A DNA stretch of 64,000 nucleotides from Epiperipatus broadwayi (GCA_028023455.1 JAQFVV010006273.1:3172142-3236141); one strand, 5' to 3'; shown: positions 37,438 through 49,060, counted from the first letter of the stretch. The notes: generated by a model not told the origin, from the sequence alone. A program made the numbers and translations.

Positions 37438-38024
37438 CTGAAAGCACTGCACCTAGATTTTAGGATCTAATGCAACCCTCCAGCAGCCACCTTTTAACTC
37501 TACTTAACTATAAAACTATGAGAATGAAATTTGAAAACACAATATTTTCAATCTAAGCTCAACAGCTTATACAGTCATATGGGTCTGAACTCAGTTCAGT
37601 ACCCATACATTTTAGTGTCTTTGGCTCTTTAACAACCATAGCCACCACTATCCTATTAGGCATGATTGGTGTTGAACCACTAAACATCACATGATCACTA
37701 TCTCTTACACTAGCACATAATTGTTATTAAACAAGGCAAAACTCTCTCCATACAGTAATGCCACCCTGTGCCAACCAGAGTAATCAATGGATGCCAGAAG
37801 GCTTGTTCATAAAATCCCTATCTATTTTTAAAGAGCCAAAGACACCAAAATGTATGGGTGCTGAACTGAGTTCAGACCCATATGACTATATAAGCTGTTG
37901 AGCTTAGATTAAAAATATTATTGTGTTTTCAATTTCATTCTTATAGTTTTGTAGTTAAGTAGAGATAAAAGGTGGCTGCTGGAGGGTTGCATTAGATGCT
38001 AAGATCTAGGTACAGTGCTCTCAG

Positions 38025-38083
38025 ATCCAAGATTCCTCACTGATGAAGGCCACAAGCCAGAAATTAGTCTGAGGATATTGGAT
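38025..38083 (+). ncRNA. Hammerhead ribozyme, family A, intact core
   Basis: CTGATGA and GAAA intact. Inner helix I pairs TGAGGA with TTCCTCA, outer ATCCAA/TTGGAT is complete. Helix III is ATTAGT, which forms A-T, T-G and T-A pairs and is slightly weaker than ACTAGT. Confidence 0.82.
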
Positions 38084-38199
38084 GAGTAGGCACTAGATAG
38101 GGATTTTATGCAAGCCTTCAGGCATCCATTGATTACTCTGGTTGGCACAGGGTGGCATTACTGTATGGAGAGAGTTTTGCTTTGTTTATGTTGAATAAA

Positions 38200-40300
38200 T
38201 ATAAAAAATAATAATTAGAATTATAAACAGGGGGTTTAAGAATAAAAAATATATAGGTCATAAAAATGTAAATAATACAAAAAGGAGTTTATTACTGTTT
38301 AACACAAAGATAGTAGCTGTAAAACAAAAATGAAATAAGAATTTGGTCTGTAGATGTGCTTTATATGGAGATAAAATGAAGAGTATTAAATATTTGTTTT
38401 TGGAAGGTAGTATTTGGGTAAAGAAATCAGAATAATTTATATGGAGAATATGAGAAATTTATAAATAATAAATGAAAAAAATCGCAAAAATAGACTTAGA
38501 ATGAAAAAATAAACATTTTATTATATTTTTTGTTTAGAATGAAAATGGGAAATATGAAGAAAGGAATAATGGAATTAATGAAATAGCTTTTATTAAAGTA
38601 AGAGAAAAAATGAAACAGTTTTAAAAAATGATAATAAATAGTAACAAATAAATGAATTTATTGTGATATATAAAAATTTCAAAAAGAGGGATTGTTAGAT
38701 TTTGCTAATATGATTACTGAATTTACAACTTATGTATAAAACTTTACTAACATAAATATTCTTCAAAAAATGTGAAAGAAAGCAAAATAGCATGTGTGGA
38801 TATAAAAATCTGTCAAGAAACAAATGAAAAAAGAGAGAATAAAGGCTAGATAAGAAAGTTGTTTTTTTTTTTTTTTTTTTTTTTAAAAAAAAAGAAATCA
38901 TTAGAATAAAATAGAATTATCAATATAGAATAGTAAGTTGTAAAATTTTTAGGAATGTATAAAAAACAGAAATAAGTAAGTGATGGCTGTATTAAAGGTA
39001 GACAGAAGAGAAGATGAAAATAAGGAAGAAATTAATACTGTAATAAAAATCTTTGGTGATGGATTCAAAATTGAACACAAGAAAAGGTTAAGATAAAAAA
39101 AAGTGCAAGAGGATTTATAGTATCACAACTGAAATGTTTGCAAGTTTAAAAAGGTATGCAAGGATTTGTTTAAAAGAAAGTTTTATCAAAATTATAGATG
39201 ATAATGAGATTCCAAATAACTGTAAAAAAATGAGATTTAAATTTTATGCAATTAAATAACTAGATTAATAGCAATCCATAGTACATAAAATATTTCATAT
39301 ATATTAGAATGTAATTAGCATTTGAATAGAACAGCATAAAATCTTGAAGGAGATTTAGAATGGATTTTATTCACAGAGATTGCTAAGTGCATAGACATAG
39401 TTTGGAACTGTTTTTCATTATTAATAATTGATATAATAATCATCAATGAAGCAAGTCACATATAATGTGACATTGCTTTAAAAAAAACTTGTATTTACAC
39501 TCTCTATACTACATAATAATTGATATTTATTTAATTTACAAGAAAATAAATACCAATTATGGAATATGAAATCAGTGGAAGTTAAGTGGGAAATTAGGTA
39601 AAAATAAAGATATGCATTATCACTTTTACACACATTTTCTTTCCAAGAGAGTTAGAAGTTAATATAGAATGATTGTAAATAGGATGGGGAGTAATGAAGG
39701 AAATTATAGGAATCTGTATTCTATTTTACAAGATTTTTCTAAATTAAAATAAATAAAAAATTTACGTATTAGCAAGGCTTGTCTTTTATGAGTTCTTACC
39801 ACTTCTGAATTTGTAAGATGTAGATTCTTAAAGATAATTTGAAGTAGCAAAATATTTTTGCATAATGTGTTAATTTACAAAGTGGGATTTAATTAATTAA
39901 AAAAAAATTAATTGCAATGATTAGAATGTAGATGCCAATGCTACTTTATCTATTGTTGATGCCATTTTAAAATCAATACTCAATTTAAATTCATGAAAAT
40001 GGGTTTCATATAAATGTCCGGGTAAAAGTGAAAAAACGTTTTTTATATTGCTTTAATGCAAAAAGTTGATTTAATTAATAAAAAACATTAACTGATACAT
40101 AAATTATAGGTTTTCCTTGATATCTGATATTTAGCTGCATGATTTGATTGCATAATAGCTAAATTATTTATCGACATAATTATACAGAAATTTTCACATT
40201 TTGGTGTTTAAATCCGTTTAAATCCATTAATAGCTTTAAATTAATATGTATACACAATCCATTAAAGGCTTTAAATTAATACATAAATATATATTTAATA
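38200..40300. other. AT-rich intron, no features
   Basis: A-rich purine-biased DNA with a long T run at 38862-38884. No exon or recognised repeat. Confidence 0.5.
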
Positions 40301-40304
40301 TATA

Positions 40305-40715
40305 TATATAAAAGACACATTTTGCGGGTTCATCTATGTTAAAAAATTTTAATTATTGATATTCTGCTATTTCAACTTGGTCACATAAGTCATCCACTGG
40401 GTGACCAAGTTGAAACATCGGAATATCAATAATTAAAATTTTTTAACACGGATGAACCCACAAAATATGTCTTTTATATATGCAACCCATGAAAATCTTC
40501 ATTTCAACATTATTAACCTCTATGGGGAGGACATTTTTAAACAGCTTTGGTCTTTCTACCTTTTGGTCTTTCTACCTTTTACCACCCAGTGGATGACTTG
40601 TGTGACCAAGTCGAAATGTCGGAATATCAATAATTAAAATTTTTTAACACGGATGAACCTGCAAAATATGTCTTTTATATATGCAACCCGTGAAAATCTT
40701 CGTTTCAACATATAT
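40305..40715. repeat. Family D foldback plus direct repeat
   Basis: A minus-oriented copy (about 40307-40400) faces a plus copy (40402-40480), giving about 80-bp inverted arms. A third plus copy follows at about 40565-40712. Shared blocks are gtgaccaagt(t/c)gaaa, tcggaatatcaataattaaa and attttttaacacggatgaac. GACTTG...CAAGTC followed by GAAATGTC|GG looks like the helix II to cleavage-site half of a hammerhead, but no CTGANGA precedes it. The inverted-plus-direct arrangement matches PLE terminal repeats. Confidence 0.6.
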
Positions 40716-41192
40716 ATATATTTACACTAACTATAATTAATATTCTGATTCATATAAATTACTCAGTTCTAATTTGGTTAACACCTATATAACTTTAAAC
40801 GTTATAAAAATTTGATGGAAATAATAGAAGTATAATAGCAATAATTAAATAAATAATTAACAAAAATAAAGGGCAAAAAATGTATTTAATTTAAGCAGAA
40901 TTATTTTTTTTTGCAATGTTCCAAAATAAGAAATAAATTTTTTATTAATGGAGGAAAGATATCAAGGTACAAATTGAAATATATAGAACAACAAAATGTT
41001 AATAATCAGTTTTACAATTTTATAGTTTGCTAGAGATCAACAAATGCTAGCCCATGTCAATTACTATATTTAATAAAAAAATATACTCTTTTCTTTTTAT
41101 CTAGATAAAGGCAATCACTTATTTATCTATGTAACAATAATAAAATAATTGATTGAGTTAATTACATACATTAGTAGAATATATAAACTTAC

Positions 41193-41317
41193 AAGTCAGA
41201 ATTGAAATTACTTCCAAGTAATATATTTTCCTTTAGTGTTCCATTAAAAATCCATGCTTGCTGAGGCACAAAAGCAATTTCACCTTTTAAAATCATTTTC
41301 CCTTTTACAAGTCGCAT
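41193..41317 (-). CDS. ABCC exon: NBD1 Q-loop
   Basis: 125 nt, 41 codons plus two bases, acceptor ctatttgtag, donor GTAAGT. The peptide contains GEIAFVPQQAWIFNGT and KENILLG. PQQAWI.N.T is the ABCC Q-loop region, which contacts the transmembrane coupling helix and the catalytic Mg2+; NILLG/NILFG follows it throughout the family. The exon ends two bases into a codon completed by the 26049-26121 exon. The intron between them is about 15 kb and holds the gag-only LTR element and family B and A repeats. Confidence 0.95.
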
Positions 41318-41389
41318 CTACAAATAGTTATAATTAATATTATGAATGTTTGTTCCATTAAATACTCACTTGCATAATTTAATACTTAC

Positions 41390-41461
41390 CTCACCCAGTA
41401 ATCCTGCAAGCAGACTTGATTTGCCACTGCCCACACTACCGCACAAACCAATTAAACTACC
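41390..41461 (-). CDS. ABCC exon: NBD1 Walker A
   Basis: 72 nt, 24 codons, phase 0 at both ends, acceptor gttaacttag, donor GTAAGT. It encodes GSLIGLCGSVGSGKSSLLAG followed by LLGE. GSVGSGKSS is the Walker A P-loop that binds ATP phosphates; the Gly-Ser-Val-Gly-Ser-Gly-Lys spelling is typical of ABCC NBD1. It is separated from the next exon by an intron of only 72 nt, the one short intron in the recovered gene. Confidence 0.95.
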
Positions 41462-42794
41462 CTAAGTTAACAATGCATATATTAGTATTTAAAGGTTAAT
41501 ATATTAGAGTTAAATATTATTTTGTAATAGTTTCCATAGTCCAGAAAACATAAAACGTTTTAAAAACATTCAGTGAGTTTATAAAATTGTGCTTATAATT
41601 CTCTAGTCATTATAGATTTTTAAGCTAGAGAAATATTGGTTTCTTAATTTTAAGTGATTTAAAATTTTAAATTATATACATTTGCTAGGTAAATATTGAA
41701 CTGTAGTAAGTAGCTTTGGTTTTAATGTCATATTTTTACTTTTTTATAAAAATAATAATTTAAGTTCCTTTTTTTTCTAATAGAGGTAAAAGCCACTGAA
41801 TAACCTTACATACTATAGTGAAATAAATAAAAGCAATGTAAAGCAATAACTATGGCATGAAAATGAGGCAACACATTAAAATCATATATATTCCAACCTG
41901 TAAACACTTATAATTTGATAATATTAATGATGAGTGCCATGCAAGCTAGATATTTCACATACAAACACGTAAATGTCACTTATTAATCCAGACCTTATGA
42001 ACTGTAGTTATTGTGCATGTACAAAATATAAATGCTATATTAGAATATTAAAATAAGAGTAACACAATGAATAGATGCAACAAATCTAAATGTAATGCAC
42101 ATTATTGACAGATTTTGCATTAACTCCAAAATAAAATAGTGAACTAATTAAAATTTAGTAATCAAGGACACCATGGAAAATGATAAACTTCCATCTTATA
42201 TTTTTTATTTTTGTTTATACTGTGTTTTAGGAAATAATACATATTCAATTGTAATCTAAGTTTATAAATTAAAATACCAAATAAGACTAGTAAAAACAAT
42301 ATGGTACAAATAGATAAAAGCTTAAAGTGTAGATTGATTGGAGAAAGAGGTAGAAGAAGAATGCTACCACAAACATCATTTTATATAAATTTATTCTAAC
42401 CATCCTGAATTTATTTATAATATATTCTATCAATGAGCATACAAAATTTACTTATTCACTGCATTCAGGAATCTAATCATCACTGATCTATTTAGTGCCA
42501 GAAAAAAAAGAATCCAGGGTGCCAAAAGAATTATACTGCTCTAGATATAAAGTTAAATAGATCATGTGTCAGTAAAAATATTTATCACTTTGAAAACAAA
42601 CTTCTGTACAAGAAAATTTTAACAATAATATAACTATAGCAATTTTTTAACTATCACTTGACATGTGTTAATATCTTGATAGAATCTAACTGCAGCATAA
42701 TTCATTTACATGTATAATTTATTTAAAATATTTTTATTGGCAATTTTACTAAGCACACTCTTTCATAACAAAAAATAATAAAGAAATAAACTAC

Positions 42795-42892
42795 CTTTGA
42801 AATATTCATGTCAGCCTTATATATTAAATCACATGTATTTTTTAGACTTTCATTAATGTTAATGGAACCCAGTCGTGACAGTCGCATAGAAA
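42795..42892 (-). CDS. ABCC exon: NBD1 segment before Walker A
   Basis: 98 nt (2 + 32 codons), acceptor tattttag, donor GTAGTT. The peptide includes MRLSRLGSIN and ends DMNISK, which joins directly to GSLIGLCG of the next exon. In ABCC proteins this is the strand preceding the P-loop (pattern: ...I.KG.L.G.CG). The insertion NESLKNTCDLIY is not a pattern I recognise. A 90-bp-arm foldback hairpin (42936-43134) lies only 43 nt upstream of the 3' splice site, in the intron. Confidence 0.78.
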
Positions 42893-42935
42893 CTAAAATA
42901 AAATAGATCACAATTATTTACAAAAATAATAATAA

Positions 42936-43134
42936 TAAAGTAATATTTACTAAGGCTTTAGTCTCAAGAATATGCATATAAAAATACGATATTAGGGACC
43001 TCTACAGGTCTTAACCACAAGCTTATGCCTTGGAAGAAAAGGGATAAGCTTGTGGTTAAAACCTGTAGAGGTCCCTAATATCACATTTTTATACGCATAT
43101 TCTTGATGTTAAAGCCTTAGTAAATATTACTTTA
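42936..43134. repeat. Long foldback hairpin near a splice site
   Basis: Inverted arms of about 90 bp (42936-43025 and 43044-43134) with few mismatches around an 18-nt spacer (gccttggaagaaaaggg). It could be a MITE or a palindromic remnant like the family A foldbacks, but its sequence is unrelated to family A and no ribozyme core is seen. It ends 43 nt from the 3' splice site of the exon at 42795-42892. Confidence 0.9.
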
Positions 43135-43720
43135 ATAATCAATGTGCGTTTAAATAAATTTATAATAATAAAAAAGATAAATGTTTATTTTAAGTAATTC
43201 TTTTTTTACAAATTCTGGTTGCATTCATTATACATATATAATCTAGATATTGTCATAATAATCAAACTTATATGTTTAGCATCTTTATGGATACATATTT
43301 TTCACCAAGTCTGCCCAAGGTGCATATATTCCTGCAAAAAAATGAATGAAGCAAGCCAACTTCACATCATTTAAGTTTCTTATTATATAATGCAATGCAA
43401 AGTGAACCTTAGAATACTTTTCAGGCCTATATTAGGATTTTTTTCATGAAAATAGCATAGATATTTTGCATTAACCATTAAGTAGATAAATATTAGCTGC
43501 AGAATAAAGATCCTGATTTACTCTCAATCATTTATATAAAGTGTCAATTTAATGAATAAAAAAACAAATGTGGCTTAAACATAACATGGGACAGATGGTA
43601 TTCCTATTAATAATGGAACTATGGTTTATCTTTAGTTATTTCAGTACTAGTTGATGTTCTCTCAAATTCGGGATGATCAGTTTGTTAATCAAGTGTTGTT
43701 GTTTTTTTTTTTAATTTTGT

Positions 43721-44360
43721 AGAAGAATTACGTACATTTAATAAAATGTAAAAAAGGTCATAAATAAAGATTTTGTTATTGTCATTGTTAAAAAAGAATC
43801 CATTTACTTTTTTAAAAATGCCGCCGTATTTTTAAATTAATTTTGTTTAAACGCTTAATTTACTATTAGAAGAATAATGTACATTTAATAACATCTAAAA
43901 AATGGTCATAAATAAAGATTTTGTCATTGTCATTGTTAAAAAAGAATACATTGACTTTTTTAAAAATGCCGGCGTATTTTTTTGTTAATTTTGTTTAAAT
44001 GTTTAATTTACTATTTGAAGAATAAAGTACATTTCATAAAATTGAAAAAAGGTCATCAATAAAGATGTTTTAAGCCAATAAACATCACATGACCACCATC
44101 TCTTACGCTTATGTATATTTGTTGTTAAAACAGGCAAAACTCACTATACGTATGTCACACACAGCAAGCTAGAGTAATCAATGGATGCCAGAAGACTTGT
44201 GCATAAAATCCCCATCTAGTGCCTACTCATCGTGTGTAGCATACGTATAGTGAGTTTTGCCTGTTTTAACAATGAAGATGTTGTTATTGTCGTTAGTAAA
44301 AAATACATTTACTTTTTTTAAAATGCCACCGTATTTTTCGTTATTAAAAAAAAAAGACAT
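43721..44360 (+). repeat. Three 147-bp tandem repeats, third split by family A
   Basis: Units start near 43721, 43868 and 44016 (agaagaat...gtacattt), with shared aaggtcataaataaagat, ttattgtcattgtta and aatgccgccgta. The third is interrupted at 44070-44269 by a family A insertion and resumes with gttattgtcgttag. Confidence 0.88.
44070..44269. mobile_element. Family A foldback nested in a tandem repeat
   Basis: 200 bp flanked by CAATAAAGATGTT (44057-44069) and CAATGAAGATGTT (44270-44282), one mismatch. Long tail at left (ttaagccaataaacatcaca), then terminal motif, partial body, and inverted terminal motif. Arms share the private spelling actcactatacgtatg / catacgtatagtgagt. No ribozyme. The intact neighbouring repeat units show the empty site. 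Confidence 0.9.
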
Positions 44361-44744
44361 TTATTTTTTTAAGGTTATTTAAAAAAAGCAAGTTAATTAA
44401 TTCTTAAAAGGTCATGGCCAGGTAACGGCATATTTCACTGTTTTTCATTAGGAACAGCACCATCAAGCAACGTGTATGGTCATTGATACTAGTATCGTTA
44501 TTTCTATACTACATTAATAGCATTCAACCATATTCTATAAAATCAGCATCTTTAGTTGACAATTAAATTTTTAATTTTTGATAAATATTCATTTAACACA
44601 TATGGTCAAATAATTGTATCTTCATATTCGATATCCAAAGCAGTACCATACATATATATATATAAATATTTTTGAAACATTTATTGCCCACCACGCATTA
44701 TTTTAAATACAGAAACTTCAGATCAATGAATAAAGTATAAAAAG

Positions 44745-45095
44745 CTGTATCATTGGGAATATCAAGAAAGGATTAAAAGTGAACTATTTGGGTGAGAGAA
44801 CAAATAGGTATCATTGATATTGAATGAATTGAGAGATTGAAATGAAGCTAGATTGAAAATATTGCTAGAAGATATGATAATAGATGATTAGTAGAAGTCT
44901 TAAACTGGAAATTAAGAAATTGTAAAAGATCTAGAAAGCAATCACAAGTGAGATGAATGGCAAGAAAGTTTGTTGATACAATCTAGAGAAGAGATGTCAT
45001 GAATCAGAAACTGGATTAATCTTCGCGAGATCTTTATCTTGTAATGGATTTATAATGAATGAAAGTGATGTGTATAAATAAAAGTAAAGCCTTTC
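44745..45095 (+). pseudogene. LINE 3' end remnant (RTE/CR1-like)
   Basis: Disabled reading frames resemble the C-terminal part of LINE reverse transcriptases (pattern: GIS.RD...VR......RLK...I.....RR.DNR....VLNW). Visible pieces are WVREQIGIIDIE, NIARRYDNR and EVLNWKLRNCKRSRK. Several stops; truncated at the 5' side. A similar fragment occurs at 57.3-57.65 kb. Confidence 0.55.
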
Positions 45096-45399
45096 AACAT
45101 TTTTTTTTAACATGATAAATGCATATACTTTTATTTTTATGCAGATTTAAAAAATTTAATACGATAATTTTTTTATCAAAAATGAATAGGTTTTGTAAAT
45201 AAATAAATTTTTACGACTGAATTTCTGAATTCTAATAATAAACATTTGAATATTTTTTGATAATTTGCAAAAAAATTATGTAAATATTTTCTTATTCAGC
45301 CATTATCATTCTTTCATTTATACAAAAAAATCCATAAGTAAATGTAATTACTTTCTATCTAAATTAGAGTTGATCTACTTTAAACAAATATGATGCTAA

Positions 45400-45720
45400 G
45401 AGAGTTGGAATAGTTTGAAGCCTGTCCATTAAAGTATAAAGATTGGCTATCTTAATATAAAGCTGAGTACTGATTTTATATATATATGTGAGGATAGTAA
45501 TCTAGACCAACTGATGATTGCTGGTTTAGCATGAAATACGTATATTGGTGATTATTTATCTTTTCAATATGTGTGTGATCAGGTGGGTCAGCAATATGAG
45601 ATGGTACTGCGAATGGTGGGTCGTGTGAAAGTCTGAGTTCGAACCCGCATATATTACATATATAAATGCAGGTTTAAGCCTGCACAATGTATTAATCATT
45701 GACAAACTAAAATTAAACAC
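45400..45720 (+). mobile_element. Family C repeat with hammerhead and Pol III B-box-like block
   Basis: Shares with the 52.5-kb (-) and 56.0-kb (+) copies: gaagcctgtccattaaagt, gctatcttaatataa, then the ribozyme, then tttatcttttcaata and a segment with gagttcgaacccgcat (B-box-like GTTCGAACC). Hammerhead plus Pol III-type box resembles the Schistosoma Sm-alpha SINE-like layout. No target-site duplication is seen. Confidence 0.65.
45504..45551 (+). ncRNA. Hammerhead ribozyme, family C, intact core
   Basis: Helix I ACCAA/TTGGT (45506-45510 with 45545-45549), core CTGATGA (45511-45517), helix II TGCTG/TAGCA with a GTT loop region (one terminal T-T mismatch, one G-U), GAAA 45533-45536, helix III ATAC/GTAT without loop (45536-45543), predicted cleavage after A45544 (NUH rule satisfied by TA). 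Other family C copies have lost core bases. Confidence 0.75.
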
Positions 45721-45887
45721 ATTAAACAAAAAATTTTTTTTTTAAAAAATAAAATAAATAACAATTTCAATATTAATAATCAAATAAAATCAGTAAATAG
45801 AAAAATGTAGCAAAACAAATTATTAAACAAATAAACAGAAAAAAAGATAAAGCAGAGTAATGCAAATGCAAGCAAAATAAACTTTAC

Positions 45888-46050
45888 CTCGTAGCTTTTG
45901 TTTGATTCTTTTTAATTGGATTCCTGAAGAACGTTTATTTTTTAGTTCTTCACATGCAAAAGTAACGGAAGTAAGATTAATTGCTGTTGAATCATTTTCA
46001 TCAGCACCAGGATTTTTAGGGAGTTCAAAATTATTACTAGATAAAAATTT
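45888..46050 (-). CDS. ABCC exon: TMD1-NBD1 linker and first NBD1 strand
   Basis: 163 nt, 54 codons plus one base. The acceptor is a T-rich tract ending ttatttgtag and the donor is GTAAAG. The peptide starts KFLSSNNFEL and contains NLTSVTFACEE, which has the shape of the first beta strand of ABCC NBD1 (usually ...ATFSW). A lysine-rich end (IQLKRIKQKLR) follows. This part of ABCC proteins is a poorly conserved linker, so the assignment rests on its phase match with the next exon (this one ends after one base, the next begins with two) and on its position upstream of Walker A. This is the most 5' exon I can recognise. The upstream TMD1 exons are not visible to the right. Confidence 0.78.
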
Positions 46051-48350
46051 CTACAAATAATAAAAATAAAAACTTTGAAAAAAATGAAATATTTATATTT
46101 CCATGTCTATGATTTTTTTAATAGTATATTTATTTATTAACTGACTTATCAAGACAATCAATAAAAAAAAAAAAAATCCATCTTATTAACTGTAAACCAA
46201 ATGTTATATTGTGTGCCATATTTCAGAAATTCAAAACTGATTATTTTTTCAGTACTATATAGTTAAAATATATATCTAAATTCCTGAAAAGACTATAGTA
46301 AACTTTTAAAAGTCAGAATTTCAGTATTACTTTGCATACCATCTAATAGCACAGCAATGGTAAATATTAAATGATAACACAATCATTTTACTACTATAAG
46401 CTTCAAGGTTTACTGAGTATTATACTTTGATCTTTGATCATTCTTAATGATAGTTATATGCTTGTTGGACAAAGACTAAACATAGAATACTTTGGGTATA
46501 GTGGCAGCCTTTATCTGCCATCCTTATCATCTAGGTTTTGAATCTGTACTGCAATAAGCTTGAAATTTTAAGATGCCAATTAAATTTAGAATTTTTTTTT
46601 CAGATAATTGGCACATGAAAATCCAATTAATCATCAAATATTGTTTAGTAAATTTAAATCTTCCTTATCTTAGAAAATAAAACAAAGATGGGAAATGGTT
46701 CAAACCCATTTCCTGTCTATGAATAAGCCTGGAAATACCTTCTCATTCACTGTTCCTGTATGATGGGCTGTTAGTAAGGTTTCGGTCATGGCTAGTTAAA
46801 GATTGTTTTCCCATTATTTATGTAACCCAATATTTTTTTTAAATTAAAAAAAACAATGTTGAATTTTGAAACTTTGTTACAAATCGAGTTGAGACGTTTT
46901 CTACCATTATCTACTGATTGTTCCATATTGTCAGCAAAAGCATCATTTCCAGCTTATTATTATTATAACATATAATGTATCATTGATGTGACTAAAAAAT
47001 TGTTGCATCAACATTTTAGATTTGCCAAATATTCTATATGTTATCAGAGTAACTACAATAGGAAACTTTGAATTAATATTTTTGTTTTCAGAAATCACAT
47101 AAATTTTATGTTTGCAATATAAAAATTTTAACTACATAATTTTATCTAAGTTATTAATTCTGAGTAATGTACAAAAAACTTAATAAAATCATACTTTGCT
47201 TAATATAGCAATAATACTCGCATATTTTTTAGGATATGCACATTTATTGCATTAAAATTTTTATTATAGCTCATAATAATTTTATTATTTCTTTTATTTT
47301 TTTAATGTACACTGATTTTTAAATAACAGAATGTACTCCCATCATTAATATTTAAAAAATGTTGTTTTATTTTTTTATTTTGGACACAATTTGTAACATG
47401 AAAACTAATTAGTTCACTTTTGTAAATCTTTTTAACAAGATTTTTTTTTTTTAATCTGGGGAAATATTTTTTATCAGACATGCTTATAGCATATAAGTAA
47501 AAGACTGAAAAATCTCAATTTAAATATTTTTTTCATTAAAAAAAATTAACTAATTTGAAAATACTTTTCATTTTGTTCTAACTTTTTTTATTTAAAATAA
47601 CATTTGAATAAAAAATATAAAAATCTCAGTCTAAAGTGTACAATAAGACTTATCCTTGTTATTTAAAAATCTAACTATATTAATTATAGTTTTCTGGAGG
47701 TAAATAGGAGGGGGAATAATTTTCAGATGTGAAGGTTAACTGCATAATTGATAAGCAATGCCCGAGAAAAATATCTCCTGCTGAAATATTGGGACATCAA
47801 AGCTACTACTGCTTCTGATATCTAATCTTTGCTGCTTTTTTACTACTGCTTCTGATATCTAATCTTTGCTGCTTTTTTTTTTTGTTTTTTTTTTCTTTCC
47901 CATTTTTTCTCATCTTATTGTTTATTGTCACATCAGTATGGTAAAGAGTCAAGTCATTTTGAGATTATCATGACATAGTCATTTCTGTGATAATGGGAAT
48001 GATTATCTATTCAACTATTTTCACACTTTAATTACACATACATTAATTGTGATTCCAATATTTTTTTGCTTTGCATTTTTTTTCCAGAGTGAAAATGAAT
48101 ATACTCATGTAAAGGAGCTGATAATGAGAAAATTGATTAATTTTTAGCTCTTATAGATATTCAAAAAAAAAATGTTCAAAATCAGGTATCCAATCAATAT
48201 TACTATTAAAATTTTTATTTTCATATCTCGTATTAAAATCTTTAATAACATTATATATATGATTATAATTGTAATCAACATTTAACAATTCATTTGAATA
48301 TATTTCAATATTTTTGCCTTTATCCAATAAATATATGGATATGTAGGTAT
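46051..48350. other. AT-rich non-coding stretch upstream of the first recovered exon
   Basis: No TMD1 exon recognised. It contains T-rich runs and the 37-bp tandem repeat at 47804-47880. Confidence 0.5.
47804..47880. repeat. 37-bp tandem repeat, two copies
   Basis: tactactgcttctgatatc followed by taatctttgctgctttttt is present twice in a row with no differences. Confidence 0.93.
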
Positions 48351-48378
48351 GGTAGTGGATATATAGATGAATCGAGAT

Positions 48379-48660
48379 ATATGTTGGAAAAAAAAACTAG
48401 AGAGCACTTGCTGTTGTTAAAGAGTTCAGAAATCGAATCAAAATTGGAAAGTAGATAATAATGTTTCAGCATCCATTTTTCACGACCATAATAATTCATG
48501 TATTTATGGTTTTAACTTCAATTACAACAATGTTAAAATATTGCAAATTGAAAAAAATAACAACAAAAGAAAAATAAAAGAAGCTGTCCTAATATACAAA
48601 TACAAACATGACTCAATTAACAGGCAGGCAGCAAACTTTAAGATCACAGAATTGTCAGAA
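48379..48660 (+). pseudogene. PLE GIY-YIG endonuclease remnant
   Basis: Reads YVGKK then RALAVVKEFRNRIKIGK (with stops), and from about 48484 CIYGFNFNYNNVKILQIEK then NNNKRKIKEAVLIYKYK and HDSINRQ. This is the second half of the PLE GIY-YIG domain (YVG.T.R.L..R..EH ... F..VKIL..E....KRK..EA..I....SINR). Stops and frameshifts make it dead. The terminal-repeat-like block at 48910-49060 follows. Confidence 0.75.
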
Positions 48661-48909
48661 GGTTAGCTTTTCAAAGTGTTAGTTGACAAAGACTACAAGG
48701 ATAATCGAAAGCGCTACTAAGTGAATAAAATTTTTAAAATATATCTGATTACTGTATTTATAAATATTCAATTATATAATTATATATATATATACATGAA
48801 TAGTTTATTGCATAAACAATACAATCAAACATTATATTCCATTATAAATTTACTTTTTTTTTACATTATAATATATACTTTTTTTTTACATTATAATATA
48901 TATATAATA

Positions 48910-49060
48910 CTTTCACGGTTATATGATGTAAATGAAGTATTTTTTATATTAAACTATGTATTATTTTGACAATATGGATAATATTTCATTGAAACATCAG
49001 GAATTTAAACAAAATAATACATGGCTTAATCCAAAAAATGCTTTATTTACATGTATGTAT
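48910..49060 (+). repeat. PLE-type terminal repeat remnant (copy 2)
   Basis: Matches 6655-7010: ttcacggttatatgatgtaa, ttgaaacatcaggaattt, catggcttaatccaaaaaat, gctttattta. It follows the GIY-YIG remnant by about 250 nt, which supports PLE origin for both copies. Confidence 0.5.

Larger units (their letters stand above)
37221..38185. mobile_element. Family A composite with 14-bp target-site duplication
   Basis: Flanked by TTATGTTGAATAAA (37207-37220 and 38186-38199). The left minus arm has tail, ribozyme 37379-37437, complete body, second tail and a partial monomer ending near 37828. The right plus arm starts in the body (aagagccaaagacacc), has ribozyme 38025-38083 and ends gagagttttgctttgt. 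Both ribozyme cores are intact. It contains the palindrome ctgaactgagttcag (37861-37875). It lies in the 15-kb transporter intron. Confidence 0.93.

Noticed and set aside
43721-44360. CRISPR-like or phage-like repeat array
   Set aside because: Long 147-bp adjacent units without spacers in eukaryotic intron DNA.
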